From Grammothele lineata (lineage: Eukaryota > Basidiomycota > Agaricomycetes > Polyporales > Polyporaceae), in assembly GCA_002150815.3 (NCBI GenBank), contig NDFF03000398.1:186001-250000 (forward strand): a stretch of 64,000 nt of DNA. The letters are read 5' to 3'. Of this stretch, positions 47,477-59,100 are shown piece after piece. The position numbers and the translations under genes are program-made. Within the stretch, counting starts at the first letter, position 1, and the number at the start of each line of letters is the position of its first letter. The notes under the pieces were generated by a model. That model did no database searches, was not told where the DNA came from, and was given only the letters and a program-made list of their open reading frames with translations.

Positions 47477-50400
47477 ATGGCGTTCCCTATCCCTACCCAT
47501 TTGCCTCGGAAGAAGGATGCCCGTGATGTTTCCACCCAAATCCTCTCTAAGATATCCGAGACGTCCAACAAGTCACTTAAGGCGGAATTGGCGTTATCAT
47601 GGGTGACGGAGCTCAATGACACCATTCGTTCTACCAAGGTGAGTGCTCACACAATATTCGCGCGCATATGCCCACCCTAACGTAGGTCGAAAGCACCAAA
47701 TTCACGAGCGCATCTCCTCCGACCTTCCCAATTTCGAGAAGCAGCTCGCAACCTCAGTTTCTGTGCAGGAGCGGCTCGGAACCCTCTCTCAGAATGTAGA
47801 TTTACTCGAGAAGAATATATCCAACCCCGAGGTGAGAGCAGCAGTGGCTGAGGTCGGGATCATGCTCAAGCATTCCTATAGTCAGGCCTGGTGCCCCACC
47901 TGGTGAACACCCTCAGTGGACACGCGGTTCTCGCACAAAACGCTGCGGATGCGCGTGCGCAACATGACGCCCTTTCCCATTTACTCAAATGTCGTGACGA
48001 ACTGCGTCACTTGACGCGTCTAGTGGAGAAGGCAGAGTTGGCAGCCGCAACCTCCGCGTGTTCATTGCTAGAGGATGTCATGGCAAGCTCCCCGGAGCCA
48101 TTACTTAGGAGTGAGGTTATGGCGGACATGAAGGTGCGCAACGCGTTCATATAGCATGCTGCTTCCACCGACACAATAGTCCCAGCGGAAATGCTCGTCT
48201 CTACGGAATCGCACGGAAGAACAAATCCAGGAGGCATACTCGCGAAGCGTCATAGTATCTGAATCCCAGGTGTCTGTCAAACCTGCCGTGCAGGCTATGT
48301 TGCCTCAAGTTCTCCCGAATGGCGCGTCGGTTCGAAGCGGTATTCCAAGTGATAACGTCGACACGGTTGTTTCCCTCTCAGACCTCTTGGCATCAATGTC
48401 CTCAGCCACGCTTTCTATCCATATGACCACCCTACGGCGGGACATTGTATCTCATTGCGTTGAATACGTTCTGAAGCAGCCGGTGCAGATCTACCAAACA
48501 ACCTCGAGCGACCTGACAGGTATTTCAGAGCATCACCTCTCTTTCCAACGCGCGCCGCCGGACTCTCATGACCTGCTTCTCCGCCTCGCTCATCTAACGA
48601 CCGTAATGACTTTCCTTAACGACACCCTCTTCCCCCACCTTCCTCCGCCAGAACGCAAATCCTTTCCTCTCTCCCTCGCTACCCCGGTCCGGACAGCCAT
48701 CCTCAACCACTTACTGCTACCGAACTTGCCATCATCCCTGTCCGCGCTACCTGACTTCTTGAACGTGGCCAGGAAAGCTGTAGAGGTGGAAGACTCGATC
48801 ATCGTCAAGATGCTCGGTGACAACGGCGCAGACTGTGGTATCAAGTCTTGGGTAGATGCAGTCGGTCTGCACTATGAGCGGAAGAGGCGGGCGGATATCC
48901 TCGACAAAGCGCGCATGATTGCGGTTAGCCCTCACGATGACGCTACAGCGTTCCGGGCGGAGGTACCTCTCGTTGTCGAAGAGAAAGTCATTCCTATCCA
49001 GGTCGATGATGAGCCCGCTACCGCGAACAGTGGAGCTAATGGCGCATCTACGAAGACCGAGGAACCTGTGCCTGCAGAGGAAGATGCCTGGGGGTTCGAG
49101 GAAGAGTCTCCGAACAAGACTGACGAGTCGCCGACCGACGGCTGGGGCTTTGACGACGACGTGGAACCAGCGGCCCCGCCAGAGCCCGCTCCTCCACCCG
49201 CACCGGAATCAGCTTCAGAGTCCTCGAAGGTAGAAGGGCAGCCAGGCGACGGTGATCCTGGCGACGCATGGGGATGGAATGACGACGCAGAGCCGGCGGA
49301 GGCTGAAGACGAGTCAGCATGGGACGACCCTTGGAACGAGAAACCTGCTGCGCCTGAGCCCATACCTCCCAGTCCCGCTCCGAAACAGGCAAAAGGATTG
49401 GAAAAGCGACTTGGGAGCAAGAGCGTGCCCAGCTCGCCTGTCGTCTCTCAGCCCCTCCCCACTCCTGCGCACGTGCGATCAGCACCCCAGACCGTTCCCA
49501 CTCAGCCTCAGAATCCTCCCCGGCAGCCACCCCCGCTCAAGCCTGTCCAGGTTACGGAGTCTTACGTCGTGTCCGGTCGTACCAAAGAGTTCCTCCGACT
49601 CGTCGAAGATATCCTCCATGAAGGTGCCGAACTCGTCTCCTCGGGAATTCTTAGTGCGAATGCCTCCGGAGGTCCAGGCAGCATCATCATGCAAGCGGCT
49701 CCTATGGCGCTAGAGCTGTTCCGCGCTCTTGTGCCGGTCGCGAACGCCGTGCTGCTGAAGCAGTCGCCGAAGGAGCCGATGCGGTTTTCGAACGATTGCT
49801 TGTATGTCAGGCAGGAATTGCGGCATATCGTGACGAACTTGACGGGACCGAAGGTCATGGCGCGCGACAAGCTGGAGGAGGGGCTGGAGAAGCTGAAGGT
49901 TCTAGCGGAGAGCTGGTACGAGGACGCGATCGTAAGTGGCATCTGTACTCCTACGCATATAGTCGGCTCAGAGGACTCCCAGGTTCGCGAAGAGAGGCTA
50001 GTTGACGAGACGCTAGATAACGCGCGAGGCTTCATTGACACCAACCAGCAAGATCGGTTTGACGAGTGTGAGGACGCAGTCAATGACGTCCTGCAGCGCA
50101 TTCGGCGGATTGCTCCTCAGTGGAGGGTGCGTGCATCGCGTTCTCAGCAGCTGCTCATGCTCTTACTTCTTCGTGACTAGGCTGTCTTGACGAAGAGCAG
50201 GTACTATGAGGCGCTTGGATCCGTCGTCGATGCCGCCCTTTCCCGCATCCTCGGAGACGTCCTGGCGCTTGAGGATATCACCGAGGCGGAGTCCCACCGA
50301 CTGTGCGAGCTTTGCCATATCCTCAACGCGCTTGAGGGTTTGTTCGTGGAAGACCCCGACCAACCGTCCTTCGTGGTTTCCTACGTCCCTTCTTGGCTCA

Positions 50401-50651
50401 AGTTTTCGTACCTCTCGGAACTATTGGTACGTCACGTTATTTTTTCGCCCAGGTCGCGGCCGCTCATCCTCGTCTCCGCTCTGCAGGAGGCTTCCATCGC
50501 GGATATCTCATACCTGTTTGAGGAGGGCGCCCTCGTCGACTTCGAGATCGAAGAGCTAGTGAAGCTCGTGCGAGCATTGTTCGCGGATACGCCGCTGAGG
50601 GCGAATACGATCAACAAGCTCCAACAAGGCCATCCAATAAGGGACTCGTAG
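47477..50651 (+). CDS. ZW10: ZW10/Dsl1-like vesicle-tethering protein (7 exons)
   Basis: Exons 47477-47638, 47694-47831, 47882-48133, 48180-49931, 49983-50126, 50181-50426 and 50487-50651; phases agree, 952 residues. The N-terminal half is helical/coiled-coil and matches ZW10 (HQIHERISSDLPNFEKQL; LSDLLASMSSATLSIHM). The C-terminal half carries ZW10-type sequence (YEALGSVVDAALSRILGDVL, then EDITEAESHRLCELCHIL). A disordered acidic middle contains four tryptophan motifs (DAWGFEEES, DGWGFDDDV, DAWGWNDDA, SAWDDPWNE). In yeast Dsl1 similar acidic Trp motifs bind COPI coat, so a Golgi-to-ER tether role (NRZ/Dsl1 complex) is likely. Kinetochore function is possible but not implied. Confidence 0.88.
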
Positions 50652-51014
50652 TTCATGTTCCTTCGCATATTCCGCTGCTTTGTCGTACATATATTATATG
50701 CTATCATCATTCAGGGACTTGACATACATGTCTCGCCCTCATGGCGGTAGACTTTACTGCGAGCATCACTCTCCATGGCTTCGTCTATATTGTGTCCATG
50801 CGTCGTCGCCAATCTGTTCTCCCTTCACCTTGTGCTCGAGCCGGAGTGGGATGATATCATGGGCGCCTAAACGATCACGCGAGTAGCGCACGGACCATCC
50901 GGGAGGGTAGCGGGCGGCTTGGATGCCGATCGCAGGTGCGTTGTTCTTGCCTTCGTCCTCCTCATCGCCTCTTCAGTACATTGGATACGTTCACTTCAAG
51001 GCTCATGCTCTAGG
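50652..51014. other. Intergenic spacer
   Basis: 363 bp without a supported gene; 5' leader of the CID gene. Confidence 0.5.
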
Positions 51015-54000
51015 ATGAGTTCAGCGGAAGTGAGCTTCTACAGTTCAAATGGTCTGGGTATCATATTGAAGATCACCCGGCCCTGTATAGGCGTTTGAAG
51101 CTGCTTTGAAAGATGTCGTGCAGGCGAAACGGCTTTCGCAGTCGAAGATGACTGCTTTGACGGAGTTAGCGATTAAGTCGGTGGAGGTGCGTCTCACACT
51201 CTTGGCGCGCTGCATATTCCGAGCCGTAGCGACAGCTACGTTTTCGGTGTGCGCCGTGCCACTGGTTTCATTGTTCTGACGCATCCATGGCCCCACAGAA
51301 CGATACCCAGTTGGTATCCATATTATACCGCACACACAAAAGCCTTCCTATGAGTGCGAAGGTTTCGAGTTTGTATGCTTTCGACGCGCTAGCTCGTGCC
51401 GCACGGCACCAGGCCAACAAACGGCACCTTGTCGTCGACGCTAGCTCGGAGAAGGGAAATTGTGCCACATTCCTCCGCAAAATGGAGGGTGTCCTGGAGG
51501 GCCTTTTCCACGATCTGGCGTCTTCGGGCAGCCCCGAGATCAAGGTTAGTTGTCCCTAGAGCCTTTTCACTGATACACGAATCGTTCGAAACCGGTCGTG
51601 GGGCCATGTGCTCGGCGGATCTTTGTTATATGTAGTTGCAGGACCGCACGGTCGCGGACTTGCGATGGCGCGCCGATGCCGTGCCTTCGATCCTCTGCGA
51701 TCGTGCTGTCCACCTTGCTAATGTGCTGACGGCGTAGCCGCCGACAGCCTTTGTCGCTCTATACTGACCTTCAGGCGTAATGATCGCTGACGGGCTTGAG
51801 GCGCGTCGCGTCGCGTCACGCTGCACGACGTCACATGATGGATTTACGTTCCTCCTTCGTACTCGTGGTGGCCGAGAAGCGATGTCCTGACGCGCACCAT
51901 CCGCATAATGCAGGAAAAGGCCAAGAAGATCCTGGATATCTGGGCAAAATCGAATACGTTCCCTTCCGCTGTACTGTCGCCGCTGTTCACGTTGGTGAAG
52001 GAGGCAGAGAACGAGAAAGGTGCTTATACTTTGTCCTATTGGTTCGCTAAGTACACCCTTCTGCGCAATTCATTTGTTTTGCCGCCATGGGGTCCGAAGA
52101 AGTGAGATACGAACTAAATCATGGTTTTGTCCGTGTCAGAGTCCGACAAAGGAGAGCAATCAGCGCTTGCGCCCGCCGTACCCGCCGTGGCCGGGGTAGA
52201 CGTACAATCGACTCTGCTCGCGCTGCTCAGCAAGGCAGCAAACGCCGTCAGCGTCAGTAATCCACCAGCAGGGTAAGCTCGTCCACCTCATGGCCCGAGC
52301 GAGTTCGCTGAGTATCCCGCAGCCAATCAGCGCCCGCCCTCACTCCTGGCCCCACGCCGCCCGCTCCGGCCCCGGTCTTGGACGTCAACCAGCTTGCGCT
52401 ACTGCAGCAGCTCGCTCAGGCGGCGCAAGGGAACGGCGTGCCTTTGCAGCAGCCTATGTCTGTACCCGCGTCCGTAGTGCCATCATTGACTACTCCGAAT
52501 GCCGTGCCTGTAGTACCCCCTGTGCGCGCCCCGCCGCTGCCTCAGCCATATCGAGATGATCATTACGGTCCTCCCAATGCGCACGCTCCTCTACCAGAGT
52601 CAGAGCCCTACCACCGACAACAGCAGTATGGCGGTGCGCCGCCTTTCGCCGGTCCCTCGGGCGAGCGCGCTTTTTTCCACGACGGCGGCCAGCAGCACAG
52701 CTATGGCCCCGAACACGGCTATCCCGACGCCCGCCACGGCGACGGTGACGGCGCCAACTTCAATCAAAGGGGAGGCGGCTATCGCGACCGTGGCGGCGCT
52801 GGCCCCGGACGCGAGCGCGGCGGGTGGGGGCAGCGCGGCGAGCACGGCGAACGCCGGCGTCACCGCCGAGGCGGCCGGAACAGAGAGCGCGACCGCGAAT
52901 TCGACCGCGACGACCCCCGTCACGGCGGCGGACGACGCAGGAGTCGCTCACGCAGCCCCGCCGGCCGTTTCCGTGGCGGTGCCCCTTCGTCGGGGCCCAA
53001 CGGCATGGGCGCGAGGGCGCGCAGCCCCCGCCGGGCACCCTTCGGCGACGGCGAGCGCGAACGCGACCGGGGCTGGGACCGGGGCCGGGACGCGCGCGGG
53101 GCGCAGAGGCAGGGGCATACGTACGGCCCGGGGCCCGAGGCGAACCTTGCAGCGGGCTTCGACGAGTTCGGGCGGGAGCTCAGGCAGGGCTCACCGGACT
53201 CGGAAGGACGGGCGCAGGAGCAAGAGCAAGAGAAGGAGCAGAGAAGGATGGAGGAACCGCCTAGCGCGTCACCGCCCCCGCCGCGGTCTGCGTCAGTCAC
53301 CGCGTCCGACGGTGTGTCACTACCGGCCGATGGCGACAGTTCGTACCCCCAATCCCCGGATTTATCTACCGCACCAGCTCAGTCACAACATCCACCATTC
53401 GTACATCCTGACTCCTCAGGGTCTGACGCATACCCTACCTCCTCCGATCCGCCAGCCTCGGGCCGCTCCCAGCCTACTGCTACAGGCCACGCAGACACGA
53501 ATACCGAGCAGCAGCAGCATGATGCGGGCGGTCTAGAGACATTCGATCGCAACTCGTTCGACCCCTCCCAGCCTGCATCGTGGGACGCGCTTGGCAAGGC
53601 ATGGCTTGTCACGAATGGTGCACCGCCGACCCAGGAAGAACTCATGCAGTTTGTGTTCGGCGCCATGCCGCTGGCAGCTCCCGCCGGAGGTGCTTCTGGC
53701 GCACCCGAAACCGACGTGGGCATGTACGCCGGTGCTGCGGGTGCCGAGGACGGACAGAGCTGGGAGCAGCAGCAGTCACAGCCGCAGCAGCAGCAGCAGA
53801 ACTACGAAGATTTCGAGCAGGGAGGGCGCAGCGGGTGGAACTCCGATCGTGGAGGCGAATATGGTCAGCGCGGGCGGGGCGGCGGTGACCGAGGCGGGCC
53901 TATCGGAGGCGGATGGGGAAGCCGCGGCGGGAGAGGGTTTGGACGGGGAAGGGCTGCATGGGGGTCCGGAGGCGGATTCGGCAGGGGCGGGCGGGGAGAC

Positions 54001-54312
54001 GGAGGGCACGGCCGTGGTCGCGGCGATTACGCGTCTGCGTACGGGGGTGGGAACGGCCGGGGTGCGTATAACGCGGGCGGAAGAGGGTACGGTGACTACC
54101 AGGGCACAGACGCTGTCACCCTCACAGGCGGCGAGGCGGGCGGCGAATACGGCTGGGAAGAACAGGCGCAATCTGAACAGTTCCAAGGCGCAGAGGCGCC
54201 ATCCCAGCAGTCGCCGCCTCCAGTAGGGCAGGATGAGGATAACGGCGGCGGCAGCGGACCTGGAAAGATGCAGAAAGTCGGCGACAGATGGGTGTTTGTC
54301 CGTGGCGCATGA
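51015..54312 (+). CDS. CTD-interacting-domain protein with RGG-rich C-terminus (6 exons)
   Basis: Exons 51015-51029, 51091-51186, 51299-51544, 51914-52019, 52140-52272 and 52323-54312, 861 residues. The N-terminal CID matches the RPRD/Nrd1/SCAF family: AFEAALKDVVQAKRLSQSKM, YRTHKSLPMSAKVSSLYAFDALARAA, and KAKKILDIWAKSNTFPSAVL. The fifth and sixth exons are Ala/Pro-, then Arg/Gly-rich, with many RGG, RGRGG and SR/RS dipeptides and glutamine runs. No RRM is seen. CID proteins bind the phosphorylated CTD of RNA polymerase II in termination and 3' processing, and the RGG tail suggests RNA binding. The intron at 51545-51913 is long (369 nt) and may hold an extra exon. Confidence 0.85.
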
Positions 54313-54345
54313 AGTTCCTCTGTTTGTACATTATGCTTCATTCAT

Positions 54346-54365
54346 CTCGTCTCGTCTCGTCTCGT
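54346..54365 (+). repeat. Short tandem repeat (CTCGT)4
   Basis: Four perfect CTCGT units in the 3' region of the CID gene. Confidence 0.8.
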
Positions 54366-54438
54366 AGCATGTACACTCTATCGCATCTCAGACCCATATA
54401 CGATATCGCGAACTATGCCGTAGTACCAATAGCGTGAA

Positions 54439-55690
54439 TCATACCCTCTGCTCCGCATGCTCATTTTCCATCCCGGCGAGTTCGTAGTCGTATAGTACCG
54501 CTCCATTGTCACCATACCTGCGAGATGATCCATCGGGCGAGCCGTACACCACACGAGCGTCGTGTGGTTCGCGCGAGAGGGGACTGGGCCAGTAGATGAG
54601 GTAGCAGACGGTCGCGGAGATTATGCCTATCAGACTACCGACAATCACGTCTTCTTTATGATGCCGCTGCATCCACCAGTGAGTTGTACATACAGTCAAG
54701 CAAGGTTCGAACTTACGTAGTCCTCCATGCGAGAGACGGCAACCCACGTTGCAAACACAAGGGGCACTAGCGACAGCACGAGCCTCGCGAGCTTGCTATG
54801 CAGAAACGAACCTCCCGGTGTCGGTTGAGACAAGCACCATGCACCGGTCATCCCGGCTATCCAAAGGGAGAGGAACATCATGCCTGCAAACGCGGTGGAA
54901 GAATGGCCGGACGGGAAGGACCGTCGCCCGTCAAGGATTTTTTGAGGGTTGCTATCATGGGGCTCAAATTAGTGAAAGTATCCGGGATAGAAATCACGTT
55001 TGACTCGCCCTGTACATGCTTTCAGTGACTTGTCCCACTTGCATCGGTGAAGGAAGTCAGGTCTCAATCGACCTTATGACCAATGCACATCAGTTCCCTG
55101 GTTTGACCCTGCTGGGAGCAACGTACCGACTCTGTTCTTGAGGAATTCTGTGATCACTTGCGATAGTCCCCTACCACGGAGATGTAAGTATGAACGAACG
55201 CGAGCTATACCCGGCGGACTTGCCTTCCTGAGTATAGCGCTAGAAGACTATGGTGGACCTCGATCGCTGACCTTCGGGCCACGCCTCCCACCAAGGTAAC
55301 GATGATGGGGACGACAAATGCGAGAGTCCAGTTGAGATCGCCGCTGATCCTAGAAGGTCGAAACCGTCAGTCATTTTACACCGCCACGACGGTCGTAGGA
55401 TACGAGCTCCTTACTGGTTATCCCTGTGCTTGTAATTTATCAAAGTGTCCTTGTGATCAAAATCACGTTCGAACGGAGGTAGCTTCTTGAGGACCCATGA
55501 GACAAACCATAACAGGCTCGCAAATGCCCTGCGGGAGGACTTCAAAGTCTATCTGGAAAAGGTATAAGGAAATCAATCTTGCGCACCAGTCCACTAGATA
55601 AGCGCGGTCTAAAAAATCAAGAGCGCTGCTACCGAACCTCTGGCGGAAACCATTCCTGATGTCCGCGTAGAAGCTGCCAGTCCTATCCAT
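54439..55690 (-). CDS. PAP2-type lipid phosphate phosphatase (7 exons)
   Basis: Minus-strand exons 55690-55587, 55528-55415, 55349-55224, 55170-55127, 55072-55009, 54951-54717 and 54666-54439, 304 residues. The three catalytic motifs of the phosphatidate phosphatase (LPP/DPP1) family are complete: KNRVGRLRP, then RRSFPSGHSS, then SRMEDYRHHKEDV. About six hydrophobic segments surround them. Introns 3 (gcaagt) and 5 (gcgagt) start with GC, not GT; these are the sites that keep the family alignment. The family removes phosphate from phosphatidate, lysophosphatidate or diacylglycerol pyrophosphate in internal membranes. It shares a ~480 bp divergent promoter with the DNMT5 gene. Confidence 0.9.
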
Positions 55691-56173
55691 TCCACTAGCA
55701 GTGGAGCCAACGCTGACTTGAAGTGACGATAGTGTCACTAAGACTGCTGAGTAAACCCTGCAATGCGTCACTACGAGCCGCTCAAAGGGCCTCAAAGGAG
55801 AGAAAGTACCTTAGAGGTCCTTTCACAGCCGGATGTTGTCTTTCGAATCTCACTGAAGTGTGTCGGTCTTTCGCGTTCCAACCAAGTTCCAAGTTCCAAG
55901 CGCCGGCGGATGATGGCGGTGGGAGAACGTCCGCTGTCGGGCGCTCAAGCGCTCATTTGCCGCGGCGATACGCGAGAAGTCACGATGAGTCACACTCGTT
56001 ACGCGACGTGAACGTGATGTCTCGCGAGGCGCTCACCTCGCGTCAGCGGCACACGCCTCAGTCGCGTCGTCGTCGCGGTCGCTCAAAGTTCTCCACCACC
56101 ACTACTCTTGCTTTCCCCCCTCCATTCTTGCCTGCTTTTTGCTTCAACTTGTCACATCTGTTCTCCTTCCACC
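55691..56173. promoter_or_regulatory. Divergent intergenic promoter of the PAP2 and DNMT5 genes
   Basis: About 480 bp between the two ATGs. No obvious TATA box. Confidence 0.5.
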
Positions 56174-59100
56174 ATGGCCCCGGCCTCAAAATCTGGCAAG
56201 GCCCAAGGCCAAAAGGCTATCACGGCTTTCTTTCCGGGCAAGCCGAAGAAGGCAGGAGAGTCCAGCAAGTCTGCAGCAGCAGATAAACCGGACGAACGGG
56301 AAGAGCATGAAGATTCTGTAGCAGAATCTTCTGGAGACGACGTTGAGCCCGATGCAGACGGAGAGGTCACAAAGGGTGTATCCATAGAGAATTCGGACCT
56401 TCCTCCCATCCATGAGATTCCGGCCATCTTCGCCGACCTCGTCTCTCGCATTCCCGAGATCAAAGGTGTAGCGGAACGTACCAAGGGACGTAAGATGCGA
56501 GTTGCCACCATGTGCTCTGGAACGGAGTCTCCTCTTCTTGCCCTCGACCTCATTCGGCGCGAGATACTTCAACAGTACGGCATGTCCTTCGATATCGAGC
56601 ATGTATTCTCCTGCGAAATCGAGCCTTTCAAGCAGGCTTACATCGAACGCAACTTTCAACCTCCCCTTCTCTTCCGTGACGTCTGCGAACTTGGAGACGA
56701 CGAAGCGTGAGTCTTATAAGCGTACGGACATGATGAGCATGCTGACACGCGTCCTAGAACCACCGCCTATGGTGCACTCGCACCCGTACCGGGAGACGTA
56801 GACCTGCTCGTAGCCGGAACGTCTTGCGTCGACTATTCTAACCTCAACAACGAGAAGCAAGACATCGATGCCAACGGCGAGTCCGGTAGGACGTTCCGCG
56901 GCATGATGTCTTGGGTCCGCAAGCATCGACCGCCCCTTGTCATCCTCGAAAACGTCTGTGGTGCCCCCTGGGATAGGGTAGAACAGTACTTTGAACGTCA
57001 CAACTACAGCGCGAGCCACCTCCGTGTCGACACCAAGACGTTCTACATTCCGCACACGCGGACGCGAGTGTATCTTCTCGCAGTGGACAAGAAAGCCTCA
57101 GATATGCCCGAGAAGTGGATGGCGCTGCTGAAGAAGCTGCAACGACCGGCGTCGTCGACACTCGACGCGTTCCTGCTCCCTACAGACGATCCGCGTATCC
57201 ATCAAGCCAGGCAGAAACTTGCCAATGAAGGTCGCGATGCGCCCGGCGGCACTAGAGGGCGAACTGATTGGGGCCGTTGCGAAAGTCGCCACCAGCGTGC
57301 GCGCTTGGAGGAGCAGCTGGGCACGAAGCGTCCGCTAACCAGTTGGGAAGAAGGTTGGCCGTACATTCCAATCACCTAGAGACTTACGCTCATGGCTGTT
57401 GCCCAGGTGCACATTGCAAGCTACCAGATTTCGCGTGGAACGACTGGGGCAGGGGCCAGGTAGAGCGGGTCTGGGATCTTATGGATATCAGCCTGCTGCG
57501 CTCGGCCAAGAAGGGCGTTGACCCGTCCTTCAAGACGTGAGTTCTCGACTACGAGGTCTACGCGAAACCACGCTAACATGACTGTGATCTTATAGACAAG
57601 TGTGGAACCTATCGCAGAACGTCGACCGGTCAACGGGCTCCAGCAAGCCCGGTATTTGTCCGTGCCTGACGCCATCTATGATTCCTTATATTACCAACCG
57701 CGGAGGACCGATGGTCGGTTTGGAGGCTCTGTCCATGCAGGGTCTGCCAGTCAACGAGCTCTTGCTCACTCGCGAGACGGAGGACCAGCTAGCCGACCTG
57801 GCTGGCAACGCAATGTCGACGACTGTCGTTGGTGCCTGTATCATGGCGGCGCTCGTTATCGGGAAGAGGCTACTGAAGGACGGTTCCGATAGCCTCACCT
57901 ACGAACAGCACCACGAAGGCGAGGATCCTATGAACGAAGACGCCCCGAAATCCGACGACGAGATCATGGAGGTCGACCCGCCCGCAGACAATATCGAAGG
58001 GCATATCGCAGGGGAGGAGCAGCTAAAGGAGAAACGGTTGAACCTCGCCGCCTCTGCTTCCAAGCTCTCGCTCTCGGCCATTCTAGAAGAAGCGAAGCGC
58101 AGCGTGCGGTTGTGCGGCTGTGAGGGACGGAAGGACATGACGGACCACACGCTCAACCGTTGCATCGATTGCGACTCGACATCATGCATCAAGTGTGGTG
58201 GACGTCCGGAGCACAACTATGAACCGATCGACCTGAAGGCCCACCCACGTCTCTCACCGTCGACCTTCGAGAGAGACCTCAAAGCCATGCTGCCGATGTC
58301 ACTGTCGCTCTCAAATGTGTCGAAGAAGCTTCTCAACAAGCTCGCTGATGCCAATGGTGTGAATACGTCCTCGTCACGCTGGACAGGCTGGCTCGAGGCA
58401 GTTCTACGTGCGGCGGATTCTGAGCTGAGGTTTGTCGAGCCGAAGCGCCAAGAGATGTGGTCGGTTGTATACCAGTCGCCGAGCGCACAGCTGGAACTGT
58501 CCTTGCACCCTCAACAACCCGAATGGCGACTGTTCGCGTTCCCCAAAGAGGACGAGCCTGCGAACGCCGAGATCCGGAAGGTGCTCGAGGTTCCTGTTGG
58601 CCGGTTCACGTGCACAGACGGGCTCTTCTCCGGTCGCTGGGACTTCGCGCTCCCCGTCGTTGGCAAAGCCGACATCGTCATCGAGGGCAGCGGTGAAATG
58701 GTCCCTTCGTGGGAGCAGAAGCTTGGTTTGCAGGGCGAAGAGTTCAAGACGAAGATGGTGCACGCGCAGCTCGAGATCAGCGTGTCCGAGGAGCAAGTCG
58801 GCCTGCTTGACCGCGACGTCTCCGGCACGTACAAGCTCATCGACAAGTGCGGCACGGCAAACTCGGCGCTGCATAAGCGCTCACCGACGAAGGCCGACGA
58901 GCATTTGCCTCCTATTTTCCTCCTCCTCGACCCTACTCGTTGCGGTGACCCAAGTCAAGATTCGTTCGTGTTCTCGACGAGCACCAGGAGATACGAGTTT
59001 GGCGAATCCAGGCCTATCATCGCCTCGCTCGAACCGAAGTGGAGGCAGTCCGACAAGGAGGGGACGGAGAACGTGAAGTGCGTCATTCCTTGTCGGTGGG

